DNA of 64,000 nucleotides. It comes from Chitinophaga pinensis. GTDB lineage: Bacteria; Bacteroidota; Bacteroidia; Chitinophagales; Chitinophagaceae. Position 1 is the first letter of the stretch. The number at the start of each line of letters is the position of its first letter. Location: positions 1 to 64,000 of the forward strand of contig CAMAQL010000002.1 of assembly GCA_945860605.1 (NCBI GenBank), read 5' to 3'. The notes under the pieces were generated by a model. The model was not told where the DNA came from. It did no database searches and saw only the letters and a list, made by a program, of their open reading frames with translations. The position numbers and the translations under genes are program-made. Shown piece after piece: positions 1 through 9,558 of this stretch.

Positions 1-1827
1 GCTCAAATTGCAAAATTAATTAAAGAAAAACAAGCACAAGGCCTACCATGTGTTTTGGGCATGGCGACAGGTGCTACTCCTATTTTATTGTATAAAGAAT
101 TAGTAAGATTACATAAGGAAGAAGGTCTTAGTTTTAAGAATGTAATTACTGTTAATTTGGATGAATACTACCCTATTCCAAGAGATGCCTATCAAAGTTA
201 TTGGAGTTTTATGCATCGTCATTTATTCAATCATGTAGATATTGATCCAAAAAATATTCACTTGCCTAGTTCTGAATGGAGTATGGAGGAATTGAAAGAA
301 AAATGTGTTGCTTACGAACAAGCCATCGAAAAATTAGGAGGAATTGATTTACAATTATTAGGCATTGGTAAAAATGGGCATATTGGTTTCAATGAACCTG
401 GCTCTAGTTTTCACTCTAAAACAAGGGTGATTCATTTAGATCAATTAACAAGACTAGCCAATGTATACGAATGGCATGATTTAAATAAAGTGCCGAAACT
501 AGCCATCACAGTAGGTATTAGCAGTATCATGAAAGCAAAAAAAATTGTGTTACTTGCTTGGAGTAACAAAGCTGATATTGTTGCGAAAGCTGTGGAAGGA
601 ACTATCACGGAACAAATACCTGCAAGTGTCTTACAAAACCATGATGACTGCACTTTTGTGATTGACGAATTAGCTGCAACAGAACTTACAAGACATAAAT
701 CTCCTTGGTTGACTGGCGCGAATGATTGGACACCACAGATGATTAAAAAAGCGGTGATTGATTTAGCATTGAAATTAAATAAAACGGTTTTAAGCTTAAC
801 TTCTGATGATTATAAAGAGAATAGCTTATCAGACTTGTTAGTGATTAAAGAATCGGTGTACGATATTAATCTGCAGGTGTTTTATATGTTGCGTGATTCC
901 ATCACTGGATGGCCTGGCGGAAAACCAAATGCAGTGATTCCTGCACATCCTGAGCGAAGTGAACCACATAGTAAAAAAGTATTGATCTTCTCTCCACATC
1001 CAGACGATGACATCATTAGCATGGGTGGCACTTTTATGCGCTTACACGATCAAGGACATGATGTGCATGTGGCCTATCAAACCAGTGGCAATATTGCCGT
1101 AACAGATGAGTTTGTTACTCGTTTTTTAGACTTTGCAGTTGGATTTGAAGACCTCTTTGGAATAGATAATCATAAAAGTCAAGAGATTCTTACAAATGCT
1201 AGAGCCTTTTTAGCAAACAAAGCAACCAACCATTTGGATAGTGCAGAAATTAGAGCAATTAAAGGGTTAATAAGAAGATGCGAAGCCAAAGCCACTTGTA
1301 GGTACGTGGGTATCTCAGAAAATAATTATCATTTCATGGATCTTCCATTTTATGAAACAGGGATGATTGATAAAAAACCTTTGAGTGAATCAGATATTGA
1401 AATTACCATGGCGCTTTTACGCGAAATACAACCGCACCAAGTGTTTTGCGCAGGTGATTTAGCCGATCCACATGGTACCCATAAAGTTTGTTTAGATGTG
1501 GTATTTGAAAGTATGCGTAGATTAAAAGCTGCCGGTGACAGTTGGGTGAAAGACTGTTGGGTTTGGTTGTATAAAGGTGCTTGGCAAGAATGGGATATTT
1601 CTGAAATAGAGATGGCCGTTCCAATGAGTCCAGACCAGGTTATGAAAAAACGCTTTGGCATATTCATCCACCAATCTCAAAAAGACAGTGTCCCATTCCA
1701 AGGCACTGATTCAAGAGAGTTCTGGCAAAGAGCAGAGATTCGCAACGCCAACACTGCTAATTTGTATGCCAACCTTGGTTTAACCAAATACGCAGCAATG
1801 GAGGCTTTTGTTCGCTGGCATTATTAA
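1..1827 (+). CDS. nagB: Glucosamine-6-phosphate deaminase fused to a C-terminal PIG-L/LmbE-type deacetylase domain (5' end lies before the window)
   Basis: Reading frame open from base 1 (AQIAKLIKEKQAQGLPCVLGMATG...). NagB motifs VNLDEYYP, LLGIGKNGHIGFNEPGS; PIG-L motif FSPHPDDD in the C-terminal half. Confidence 0.93.
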   Translation, partial: AQIAKLIKEKQAQGLPCVLGMATGATPILLYKELVRLHKEEGLSFKNVITVNLDEYYPIPRDAYQSYWSFMHRHLFNHVDIDPKNIHLPSSEWSMEELKEKCVAYEQAIEKLGGIDLQLLGIGKNGHIGFNEPGSSFHSKTRVIHLDQLTRLANVYEWHDLNKVPKLAITVGISSIMKAKKIVLLAWSNKADIVAKAVEGTITEQIPASVLQNHDDCTFVIDELAATELTRHKSPWLTGANDWTPQMIKKAVIDLALKLNKTVLSLTSDDYKENSLSDLLVIKESVYDINLQVFYMLRDSITGWPGGKPNAVIPAHPERSEPHSKKVLIFSPHPDDDIISMGGTFMRLHDQGHDVHVAYQTSGNIAVTDEFVTRFLDFAVGFEDLFGIDNHKSQEILTNARAFLANKATNHLDSAEIRAIKGLIRRCEAKATCRYVGISENNYHFMDLPFYETGMIDKKPLSESDIEITMALLREIQPHQVFCAGDLADPHGTHKVCLDVVFESMRRLKAAGDSWVKDCWVWLYKGAWQEWDISEIEMAVPMSPDQVMKKRFGIFIHQSQKDSVPFQGTDSREFWQRAEIRNANTANLYANLGLTKYAAMEAFVRWHY

Positions 1828-1861
1828 TTGATGGTCATATAGGTATTATTTGCCCTTTTCC

Positions 1862-1892
1862 TTTGGTAAAATGGTATTTTGAGGTATATTTG
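1862..1892 (+). promoter_or_regulatory. Bacteroidota-type promoter upstream of tRNA-Arg
   Basis: TTTG (1862-1865) - N19 - TATATTTG (1885-1892), matching the TTTG/TAnnTTTG consensus. Confidence 0.6.
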
Positions 1893-1925
1893 CACCCCTT
1901 ATTGATCTGGGTTAGTAAGTGGAAT

Positions 1926-1999
1926 GGCCCCGTAGCTCAACTGAATAGAGTATTTGACTACGGATCAAAAGGTTTCAGGTTTGAATCCTGACGGGGTCA
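1926..1999 (+). tRNA. tRNA-Arg (anticodon ACG)
   Basis: Cloverleaf by eye: acceptor GGCCCCG/CGGGGTC, anticodon arm TTTGA-CTACGGA-TCAAA, T-arm TCAGG-TTTGAAT-CCTGA; CCA not encoded. Confidence 0.92.
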
Positions 2000-2000
2000 C

Positions 2001-2029
2001 AAAGCCCGCACGAACAGTGCGGGCTTTTT
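2001..2029 (+). terminator. Rho-independent terminator after tRNA-Arg
   Basis: AAAGCCCGCAC-GAACA-GTGCGGGCTTTTT hairpin with U-tract. Confidence 0.8.
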
Positions 2030-2112
2030 CGTGCGAAGACGCGAAACAAGCTTGCTTGATTTTGCGGATGAGCACGAAAAAGCAAAAACATCAGGCACTG
2101 ATGTTTTTAAAG

Positions 2113-2211
2113 GGCTTTGGGTAAGACCAATGCGCAAGGATGTTGCAAAGCAACCATCCGAGGCTTTGGGCAAGACCAATGCGAAGAGGATGTTGCGAAG
2201 CAACCATCCGA
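2113..2211. repeat. Tandem direct repeat, two units of 49/50 bp, each with an internal hairpin
   Basis: ggctttgggtaagaccaatgcgcaaggatgttgcaaagcaaccatccga followed by ggctttgggcaagaccaatgcgaagaggatgttgcgaagcaaccatccga. Confidence 0.85.
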
Positions 2212-2261
2212 TTTCACCATAATCCCAGTACTTTCATTTATTTTGCAATACAAATTATAAA

Positions 2262-2726
2262 ATGAAACTCTCCATCTACACCGTTGGCAAAGCCAACGAA
2301 TCCTATATTAAAGAAGGCGTAGAACAATTCACTAAAAGAATTGGGCATTACTACCCTATCGACTGGCAAATGATTCTCCCATCCAAATTGACCGAGCCTG
2401 TTCAAATAAAAAAAGCCGAAGCCGCAAGCATATTAAAAGCAATCACGCCAACAGATGTATTAATTCTATTAGACGAAAAAGGTAAAATGCTGAGTTCCCC
2501 TGGACTAGCCAATTTAATCCAACAAAAAGCCAATCAAAGCGCACAAAAAATTATTTTCTTAATTGGGGGCGCGTATGGTGTGGATGAAACAATACAAGAA
2601 AGAGCCAATTTCACCTGGAGCATTTCTGAACTGGTTTTTCCACATATGCTGGTTCGACTCATTCTTGCCGAACAAATCTACCGCGCTTGTAGTATCTTAG
2701 CCAACGAAAAATACCACCACGAATAA
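2262..2726 (+). CDS. rlmH: 23S rRNA (pseudouridine(1915)-N(3))-methyltransferase RlmH
   Basis: 154 aa; LLDEKGK...SSPGLANLI and IIFLIGGAYGVDE...ISELVFPHMLVRLILAEQIYRA are typical of RlmH (SPOUT). Confidence 0.95.
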   Translation: MKLSIYTVGKANESYIKEGVEQFTKRIGHYYPIDWQMILPSKLTEPVQIKKAEAASILKAITPTDVLILLDEKGKMLSSPGLANLIQQKANQSAQKIIFLIGGAYGVDETIQERANFTWSISELVFPHMLVRLILAEQIYRACSILANEKYHHE

Positions 2727-3364
2727 TGAGCATTACTTTATATATCACCGTAGTCACAGTCATTGTATCCGTCTTAGCATTTTACAATGCAGAGATCATT
2801 GACAAATTAATTTTTCATCCTTATTCTGTAAGTAGAGACAATGAGTATTATCGTTTTATTAGCTGTGGATTCATCCACGCCGATTTTATGCACTTAGCAT
2901 TTAATATGTTTTCCTTTTATATGTTTGGAGATTATGTAGAGCAATATTTTAATATGCTATTTGGTCAAAATGGAAAGCTGCTTTATTTATTTTTATACTT
3001 ATCGGCATTAGCAGTATGCTTAATTCCTACTTACCTTCAACAAAAAGATCGTTACAATTATAATAGCTTAGGCGCATCTGGAGCAGTTTCTGCCATTGTA
3101 TTTGCAGGTATCTTTTTAATGCCAACTATACAAATTGGATTTTTCATTATACCACCCATCATTCCTGGATTTATATTTGGCCCAATCTATTTAGGGATTA
3201 CCGCTTATTTAGCAAAACAAGGACAAGGAGGAATCAATCATAGTGCACATCTATGGGGATCGCTTTACGGAGTTGTATTCTTGATTGTTGCAGCTTACTT
3301 TATTGCACAGTTTAATGTAGTCGCAAGCTTTGTTGAACAGATTAGGATTTACTTAGGAATGTAA
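2726..3364 (+). CDS. Rhomboid family intramembrane serine protease
   Basis: GFIHADFMHLAFNMFSFYMFG, GASGAVSAIVFAGIF (GxSG) and NHSAHLWGSLYG motifs; multiple TM segments. Confidence 0.9.
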   Translation: MSITLYITVVTVIVSVLAFYNAEIIDKLIFHPYSVSRDNEYYRFISCGFIHADFMHLAFNMFSFYMFGDYVEQYFNMLFGQNGKLLYLFLYLSALAVCLIPTYLQQKDRYNYNSLGASGAVSAIVFAGIFLMPTIQIGFFIIPPIIPGFIFGPIYLGITAYLAKQGQGGINHSAHLWGSLYGVVFLIVAAYFIAQFNVVASFVEQIRIYLGM

Positions 3365-4739
3365 TCTTAACTACAAGTTTTGTATTTGGTGTAATTTTGA
3401 ATCGATCATCAATTCTTTGACCTACGACCCACGCGATTTTACTATCCGAGCAAAGCACGGTTGTTTTAGACTTGATTGCTGGACTTAATTTTAAGCTACC
3501 TAAAAAATGATTGAGTTTCTTTTTCTTACGCAGACCTAATGGATAAAAATAATCTGTCGCAACCCAAGAACGATTTAACAAAGGCCAGCTTAATTGTTCC
3601 GCATCCAAATAGGCCATGTTAGCACTCGTATCAACTTTTAATGCTTCCATATTGTCAATCCATTCCAATTGCAATTTTCCAAATAAGGTATCTACAACCA
3701 GTTGGTCATTTGAAATGGTCTCAAATACTTTGTCTTCTTGGTTGGATACAATTTGAATTTGGTTATCCCATTTAATCAAGCGATGGGAACTAGATGCAAT
3801 AAAAGCACCCTTACTAGCTCCAGCTATTTTATGAATTTCTTTTAATTGTGTGGCTTTAAATCCATATGCCTGCACCAATCCCCAAATGTAAGTGGCATTG
3901 CCTTTTAATTGATTCCATGAAGTCAATTCAATGGTAGGTATCCCCTTAGGAAAACGGATATGCTTTTTCCAATAAGCCGCAACAGTTGCAGCTACAACCG
4001 TCTCTGCTTCTTTCAATCTGGAAATTGTATCAAATACTTGTTGATTCAGATTTGGATAAATGGTCTCCATCTGTGGAATCAATTGATTGCGAATTAAATT
4101 TCTGGTATAATCATTTTTTAAATTAGAACTATCTTCTACATAGTCTAGTCCATTAAATTTTGCAAAGTCTTTGATGCTTGCTTTACTAAAAGGCAGTAGC
4201 GGTCTAATTAAATCGATATGATCTGTGGCGAGTGGATTTTGTTGATGCGTTCTAATAGCTGGAATCCCAGTCAATCCATGCAACCCTGTGCCCCTAAAAA
4301 ATTGCATCAACACGGTCTCCACTTGGTCATCTGCATGGTGCGCTGTAAGTAAAACGATTTTGGTCTTCGATTGTAGATCCATTTCCTTGATTAAGCTTTC
4401 AAACCAAGCATAGCGTATTTCCCTTGCGGCTTGTTGGATACCCATTTTATATTGTTCCGCAAAAGCCAATGTATCAAATCGTTTTGTCAAAAAAGGTATA
4501 CCCATTTTTGTGGCAAATGCTTGCACAAAACTTTCGTCCCTATTACTTTCATCTCCTCTTAATTGAAAATTAGCATGCGCGATAGTAGAATTTGCACCCA
4601 TTTGTTGCATCAAGGCTGCAAGCACCACGCTGTCCACGCCACCACTCACTGCAATAACAAAATGCGTGTTGTGGGTACTGATACCTGGAAAAGTAGTTGC
4701 CCAATGGCTTTTGAATTGTTCCAAGTCCAATAACATCAT
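3342..4739 (-). CDS. tilS: tRNA(Ile)-lysidine synthetase
   Basis: PP-loop AVSGGVDSVVLAAL, NFQLRGDESNRDE, LLTAHHADDQVETVLMQFFRGTGLHGLTGI. Confidence 0.95.
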   Translation of the reverse strand: MMLLDLEQFKSHWATTFPGISTHNTHFVIAVSGGVDSVVLAALMQQMGANSTIAHANFQLRGDESNRDESFVQAFATKMGIPFLTKRFDTLAFAEQYKMGIQQAAREIRYAWFESLIKEMDLQSKTKIVLLTAHHADDQVETVLMQFFRGTGLHGLTGIPAIRTHQQNPLATDHIDLIRPLLPFSKASIKDFAKFNGLDYVEDSSNLKNDYTRNLIRNQLIPQMETIYPNLNQQVFDTISRLKEAETVVAATVAAYWKKHIRFPKGIPTIELTSWNQLKGNATYIWGLVQAYGFKATQLKEIHKIAGASKGAFIASSSHRLIKWDNQIQIVSNQEDKVFETISNDQLVVDTLFGKLQLEWIDNMEALKVDTSANMAYLDAEQLSWPLLNRSWVATDYFYPLGLRKKKKLNHFLGSLKLSPAIKSKTTVLCSDSKIAWVVGQRIDDRFKITPNTKLVVKITFLSKS

Positions 4740-4750
4740 TGCAGTTTGAA

Positions 4751-6409
4751 TTATTTTTTTTGCTCCTTAGCCCAAGTATCTTTAAGGGTCACTGTTCTAT
4801 TGAATACCAACTTGTCTTTTGTACTATTGGTGTCCTGATAAAAATAACCCTTTCTTAAAAACTGGAATCGATCTTCTAATGCATCATTTAATAAAGCTGG
4901 TTCACCCCAAGCTGTGGTTACCGTATGCAAAGAATGAGGATTGATATAAGACTTAAAATCGCCTTCTGCACTGCTTGGGTCTTCCACATTGAATAAACGA
5001 TCATACTCGTTTAATTCAACCGGAATGGCATGCTTCGCACTTACCCAATGCAGTGTACCTTTCACATGAATACCCGATGTGTCTGAACCTGATTTAGAAT
5101 TTGGAAAATATTTTGCATACACAGTAGTGACTTTTCCGTTGGCATCTTTATCAAAACTTTCGCACTCAATAATATATGCACTCTTTAATCTTACAGATAA
5201 TCCAGGGCCTAATCTAAAATATTTTTTAGTTGGTTCCTCCATAAAATCATCGGCCTGAATCCACAATTCTTTGCTAAATGGAACAGGTCTTGTTCCACCA
5301 TTGGGATCTTCTGGATTGTTTTCTGAATCTAATAATTCTTCGGCTTGCTCATAATTGGTAATGATCAATTTAATAGGATCGGTCACCACCATTCTTCTTT
5401 GTGCAATTTTATTTAAATGCTCACGAACACAAAATTCAAGTAAGCTAAAGTCAATAATATTTTCTCTTTTAGCCACACCTATACGATCACAGAAATCACG
5501 AATACTTTTTGCAGTATAACCTCTTCTGCGCATACCACTAATGGTAGGCATTCTTGGATCATCCCAGCTTTGTACATGCCCTTCTTGCACCAATTGTAAT
5601 AATTTACGCTTACTCATGACCGTATAAGTCATATTCAAACGCGCCATTTCATATTGATGCGATTGGAAAATACCTAATTGTTCGATACACCAATCATACA
5701 AAGCCCTGTGTGGGATAAACTCTAGGGTACAAATAGAATGGGTAATATTTTCGATGGAGTCACTTTGTCCATGGGCAAAATCATACATTGGATAAATGCA
5801 CCATTGGTCTCCTGTGCGGTGATGATGTGCTTTTTTAATTCGATATAACAAAGGATCACGCATATGCATATTTGGGCTTGCTAAATCTATTTTAGCGCGT
5901 AACACTTTTTCGCCATCATTGTACTTCCCCGCTTTCATTGCAGCAAATAGTTCTAAGTTCTCTTGGATACTTCTTTCCCTAAAAGCATTTCCTGTACCAG
6001 GCTGTGTAGGTGTTCCTTTTTGTTGTGCAATTGCCTCGGCAGAACTATCATCCACATAAGCCAATCCTTTTTCGATTAATTGTACAGCAAAAGCATACAA
6101 TTGGTCAAAATAATCAGACGCATAACATTCTTTGATCCAATTAAAGCCCAACCATTTTAAGTCGGCCTTAATGCTATCAACATATTCAGTCTCTTCTGTC
6201 ACTGGATTGGTATCATCAAACCTTAAATTCGTTGCTCCCCCAAAAGTTTCAGCAAGACCAAAATTTAAACAAATACTTTTTGCATGACCAATATGTAAAT
6301 AACCATTCGGCTCAGGAGGGAACCTAGTCAATATACTTTTATGTTTCCCAGATGCTAGGTCTTGGGAAATAATTTCTTCAATAAAATTTAAACTTTTTTC
6401 GTCGCTCAT
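4751..6409 (-). CDS. glnS: Glutamine--tRNA ligase
   Basis: TRFPPEPNGYLHIGHAKSICLNFG and VMSKRKL motifs; start placed at MSDEKS rather than the longer ORF start. Confidence 0.95.
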   Translation of the reverse strand: MSDEKSLNFIEEIISQDLASGKHKSILTRFPPEPNGYLHIGHAKSICLNFGLAETFGGATNLRFDDTNPVTEETEYVDSIKADLKWLGFNWIKECYASDYFDQLYAFAVQLIEKGLAYVDDSSAEAIAQQKGTPTQPGTGNAFRERSIQENLELFAAMKAGKYNDGEKVLRAKIDLASPNMHMRDPLLYRIKKAHHHRTGDQWCIYPMYDFAHGQSDSIENITHSICTLEFIPHRALYDWCIEQLGIFQSHQYEMARLNMTYTVMSKRKLLQLVQEGHVQSWDDPRMPTISGMRRRGYTAKSIRDFCDRIGVAKRENIIDFSLLEFCVREHLNKIAQRRMVVTDPIKLIITNYEQAEELLDSENNPEDPNGGTRPVPFSKELWIQADDFMEEPTKKYFRLGPGLSVRLKSAYIIECESFDKDANGKVTTVYAKYFPNSKSGSDTSGIHVKGTLHWVSAKHAIPVELNEYDRLFNVEDPSSAEGDFKSYINPHSLHTVTTAWGEPALLNDALEDRFQFLRKGYFYQDTNSTKDKLVFNRTVTLKDTWAKEQKK

Positions 6410-6479
6410 AGGATAGTATCTATTCGAGTAAAGGTACAAAAACCTGCCCCAAAAACCTATCCCATTTTAGTATTGTAAA

Positions 6480-7094
6480 TTATCCCTTAGTGCCGTACAC
6501 TTTTTGCACTTCTAAAACCAATTTTTCAATCTCTTGGTCATCCCCATTTGGGCTGTAGGGTTGCTTTAAGCTACTTCCAAAGACATAGGCAACTGTTTGC
6601 CATATTCCAGCATTCAATCCCCCTTTATATTCTTTAATTAACTGGTAGCAATTATTCCCAGTTTCTCGATTGATTAACTTCATAAGGACCTTGCCTTGAT
6701 ATACGGATAAATTGGTCACCTTATCTGCAAAATCCTTTTTCAATTCTTTTTCTCTAGACTTAATAATCTGCTTTCTTAATTTTTCATCTTGTACATTGGC
6801 TAATTGTGCGTTCACTGATCGTATCACTTTACTTGCTGTTACAGCATAAGGATAAGTCACATAAACTGCATTGCGTAATCTTGTCCAATTTTTCCAATAG
6901 TTTTTTAAAGCATTTGTTTGAACAGCATTCACCATCACTGTAGGCAACCAAGATTGAGGAATGGTATCTCCCTCTGGTGTGATATAGGCTTCCACCCTTA
7001 ATGTATCATACTGGTTATTTTGAGCAAAAACTTGATTTGGCAAGCTAGTTGTCAATACACAAAGTAGTATACAAAAGATAGTTCTCATATTCAT
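6480..7094 (-). CDS. DUF4294 domain-containing protein, exported
   Basis: Signal peptide MRTIFCILLCVLTTSLPNQVFA; YPYAVTASKVIRSVN...REKELKKDF resembles the Bacteroidota DUF4294 family (recalled, not searched). Confidence 0.75.
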   Translation of the reverse strand: MNMRTIFCILLCVLTTSLPNQVFAQNNQYDTLRVEAYITPEGDTIPQSWLPTVMVNAVQTNALKNYWKNWTRLRNAVYVTYPYAVTASKVIRSVNAQLANVQDEKLRKQIIKSREKELKKDFADKVTNLSVYQGKVLMKLINRETGNNCYQLIKEYKGGLNAGIWQTVAYVFGSSLKQPYSPNGDDQEIEKLVLEVQKVYGTKG

Positions 7095-7121
7095 TGATAC
7101 TCTAAGATACAAAAAGTAACC

Positions 7122-9545
7122 CTATTTCTTAAAACGATAATAGGCCCCCATCATGAATCCAATAGTCGTCACAACCACCCCGAGCCATAACAAATTGATC
7201 CATGGGAATTCATAGACTTTTAAAGTAATGAGATTGGTTAGGGAAGCTGACTCCTTCACCCCAATTTCTAAAATGCCCTTTTCTTGGTCAATCACTTTAT
7301 TAAAACTTAAAACTAAGTTCTGTGCCTTCACTGTATCCACTTTTGAGGTCAGATTCAATCCTTCCAATAAAATACCAGGTTCTGCCACATACTTTAAACC
7401 TTCTTTAGAAACAACATTCAATTGTAATCTTAATTCGTTCACACCTGCTGGTCTATCACCTGGAGGATTTACATTGACTTTCTCCAATTTAATATAGCCA
7501 TTGCTGTAAAAAATAGAATCGCCTACGGTAATATTAATTGGATTAAACCTTGTGGTATCTTCTTCTGTATGGTCTTGAAAAGAAGTCACATACACAAAAA
7601 TATCTTTATGCAAATAATGTTTTGAAGATGGATTGGCAGAGAAACCTTCCATACCCTTATTGTTCTTTAACACATCTGGATATAAATTAAATGTCTCCCC
7701 TGTTTTCTTTTCTTTAAAATTCAATTCAAAATATCTTTTTCCTAAATCGTCAAATGTATCTCTTATATAAGTCACATTGTATTTACCCATATCTGTTTCA
7801 ATGGTCTCAAATAAGGTTAAGTTCTCTCTTGGGTCGCCTACTGGACTATTTTTATTGGTAGAGTCTACTCTTAAAGGACTGATCCCTGTTGTGTTGTAGC
7901 TTAATGTAGTTTTGTTTGCAGAAGAAATAAAGATACCTGCTAATACCAAACCAAATCCAATATGACCAATGGATGAACTTGCAGATTTTAATTTTCCTTT
8001 TAAGACCACAGACCAATAGGAGATATTGCCAACAATGGCAAAAACAGAGGTTACAATGGCAATGTAAATTGCACCTAAAAATCCAGCCCCTTTATCATCA
8101 TAGGCCACTCCAACAAAAATAAAAATGATGATGCTAATAAGGATGGTGATGATCAATGGCCATAGGACTTGCTTTTTAAAATAAGGCATTGGTGTTGTTT
8201 TGTATTTCAAAAACTGTCCAATCGCTGTCAAAGCACCAATGATGATGGCCACAAAAATTTGCACCTGATTGTGCGCAAACTCAGGATCTTCTGGTGGTGC
8301 AATTTTAGTATCAAAAATTTTATTGAAAACTGGTGTCGAAGTCTTAAGGATGATCACTACCGCAGAAAGTACTAGGACTAAAGAACCAATCAACATCCAA
8401 AACTCCCTACTATCGATTGCATCTTCCTTTAATGGTTCTTGCATGTGTTTGTAACGAACAACGTATAAAACAAAGAAAGGAATCACAAAGATGAATAAGA
8501 AAAATAATAGCTGTCCATTCATCCCTAAATCGGTAAATGCATGTACAGAGGTATCACCTAAAATCCCACTTCTAGTTAAAAATGTAGAATAAACAATTAA
8601 TAAGAAACTAATCCCAAGGAATAAATAAGTGGCTTTTAAACTTGATCCAGTTTTAGTATAAATCATTGCAGTGTGTATCCCCGCAACCAAAGTCAACCAT
8701 GGTACCAATGATGCATTCTCCACTGGATCCCATGCCCAATAACCACCAAAGGTCAAACTCTCATAAGCCCATGCAGCACCCATCATAATCCCTAATCCCA
8801 ATATACCTGCAGAAAAATTGGCCCAAGGCAAAGCGGATTTAACCCAGTGATGCTCTTTCTTTAATAAGCCTGCTACTGCGTAGGCAAATGGCACGATGGT
8901 ACTAGCAAATCCTAAAAATAAAATAGGTGGATGAATGACCATCCAGTAATTCTGCAATAAAGTATTTAAGCCTGTGCCATCTTTTAATAATTGAACATAA
9001 TCTGGTCTAGATAAAATAGGCCAGTTCATTTCCTGTCTTAATAATATAAATGGACTTGATCCAATTTTCACATCAAACACATACAGGCCAATCACCATGG
9101 TGGCAAGCATTAACTGCGCAAAGCTAATCACCATCATCACGCCAGCCTCATGCGCTTTGGCAGTCTTAATTAAAATCAAACCCAACACTGCATGCCAAAA
9201 ACTCCACAATAAAAAACTTCCTTCCTGTCCTTCCCAAAAACAACTCAATAAATATTCAAATGGTAAATTTTTATCGCTATGTGTGTAAGCGTATTTATAT
9301 TCAAACAGATGATTGTAAATCACATAAAACAATACCACAAAACTTCCAATGATAGTCAATGCTTCAATCACAAAAGCAGTTCTAGCTAATTTTTTCCAAC
9401 TCGCTTCCACCACCATTTCTTTTGCGTAAAATGCTTTAGCGAATGAAAATGTAGCTACTAAAGAAGCTACAAAAGATAAGATGGATAAAAAGTAACCTAT
9501 TTGTCCAGGTAACAAATGTTCCCCAATAAACTCAGTTGGCTGCAT
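7122..9545 (-). CDS. ccmF: Cytochrome c biogenesis protein CcmF/CcsA family (haem lyase component)
   Basis: WWD-type motif region GGYWAWDPVENASLVPWL, multiple TMs, FLTRSGILGDTSVHAF. Confidence 0.9.
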   Translation of the reverse strand: MQPTEFIGEHLLPGQIGYFLSILSFVASLVATFSFAKAFYAKEMVVEASWKKLARTAFVIEALTIIGSFVVLFYVIYNHLFEYKYAYTHSDKNLPFEYLLSCFWEGQEGSFLLWSFWHAVLGLILIKTAKAHEAGVMMVISFAQLMLATMVIGLYVFDVKIGSSPFILLRQEMNWPILSRPDYVQLLKDGTGLNTLLQNYWMVIHPPILFLGFASTIVPFAYAVAGLLKKEHHWVKSALPWANFSAGILGLGIMMGAAWAYESLTFGGYWAWDPVENASLVPWLTLVAGIHTAMIYTKTGSSLKATYLFLGISFLLIVYSTFLTRSGILGDTSVHAFTDLGMNGQLLFFLFIFVIPFFVLYVVRYKHMQEPLKEDAIDSREFWMLIGSLVLVLSAVVIILKTSTPVFNKIFDTKIAPPEDPEFAHNQVQIFVAIIIGALTAIGQFLKYKTTPMPYFKKQVLWPLIITILISIIIFIFVGVAYDDKGAGFLGAIYIAIVTSVFAIVGNISYWSVVLKGKLKSASSSIGHIGFGLVLAGIFISSANKTTLSYNTTGISPLRVDSTNKNSPVGDPRENLTLFETIETDMGKYNVTYIRDTFDDLGKRYFELNFKEKKTGETFNLYPDVLKNNKGMEGFSANPSSKHYLHKDIFVYVTSFQDHTEEDTTRFNPINITVGDSIFYSNGYIKLEKVNVNPPGDRPAGVNELRLQLNVVSKEGLKYVAEPGILLEGLNLTSKVDTVKAQNLVLSFNKVIDQEKGILEIGVKESASLTNLITLKVYEFPWINLLWLGVVVTTIGFMMGAYYRFKK

Positions 9546-9558
9546 GTTGTGATTTTGA

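Noticed and set aside
2031-2222. ORF-track 63-aa + strand ORF (and 68-aa antisense ORF at 1997..2203)
   Set aside because: Spans the terminator tail and tandem repeats, no RBS or homology-like features; better explained as structured non-coding sequence.
3342-3364. Rhomboid/tilS convergent overlap as a frameshift or pseudogene signal
   Set aside because: Both proteins look complete; a 23-nt tail-to-tail overlap is common in compact genomes.
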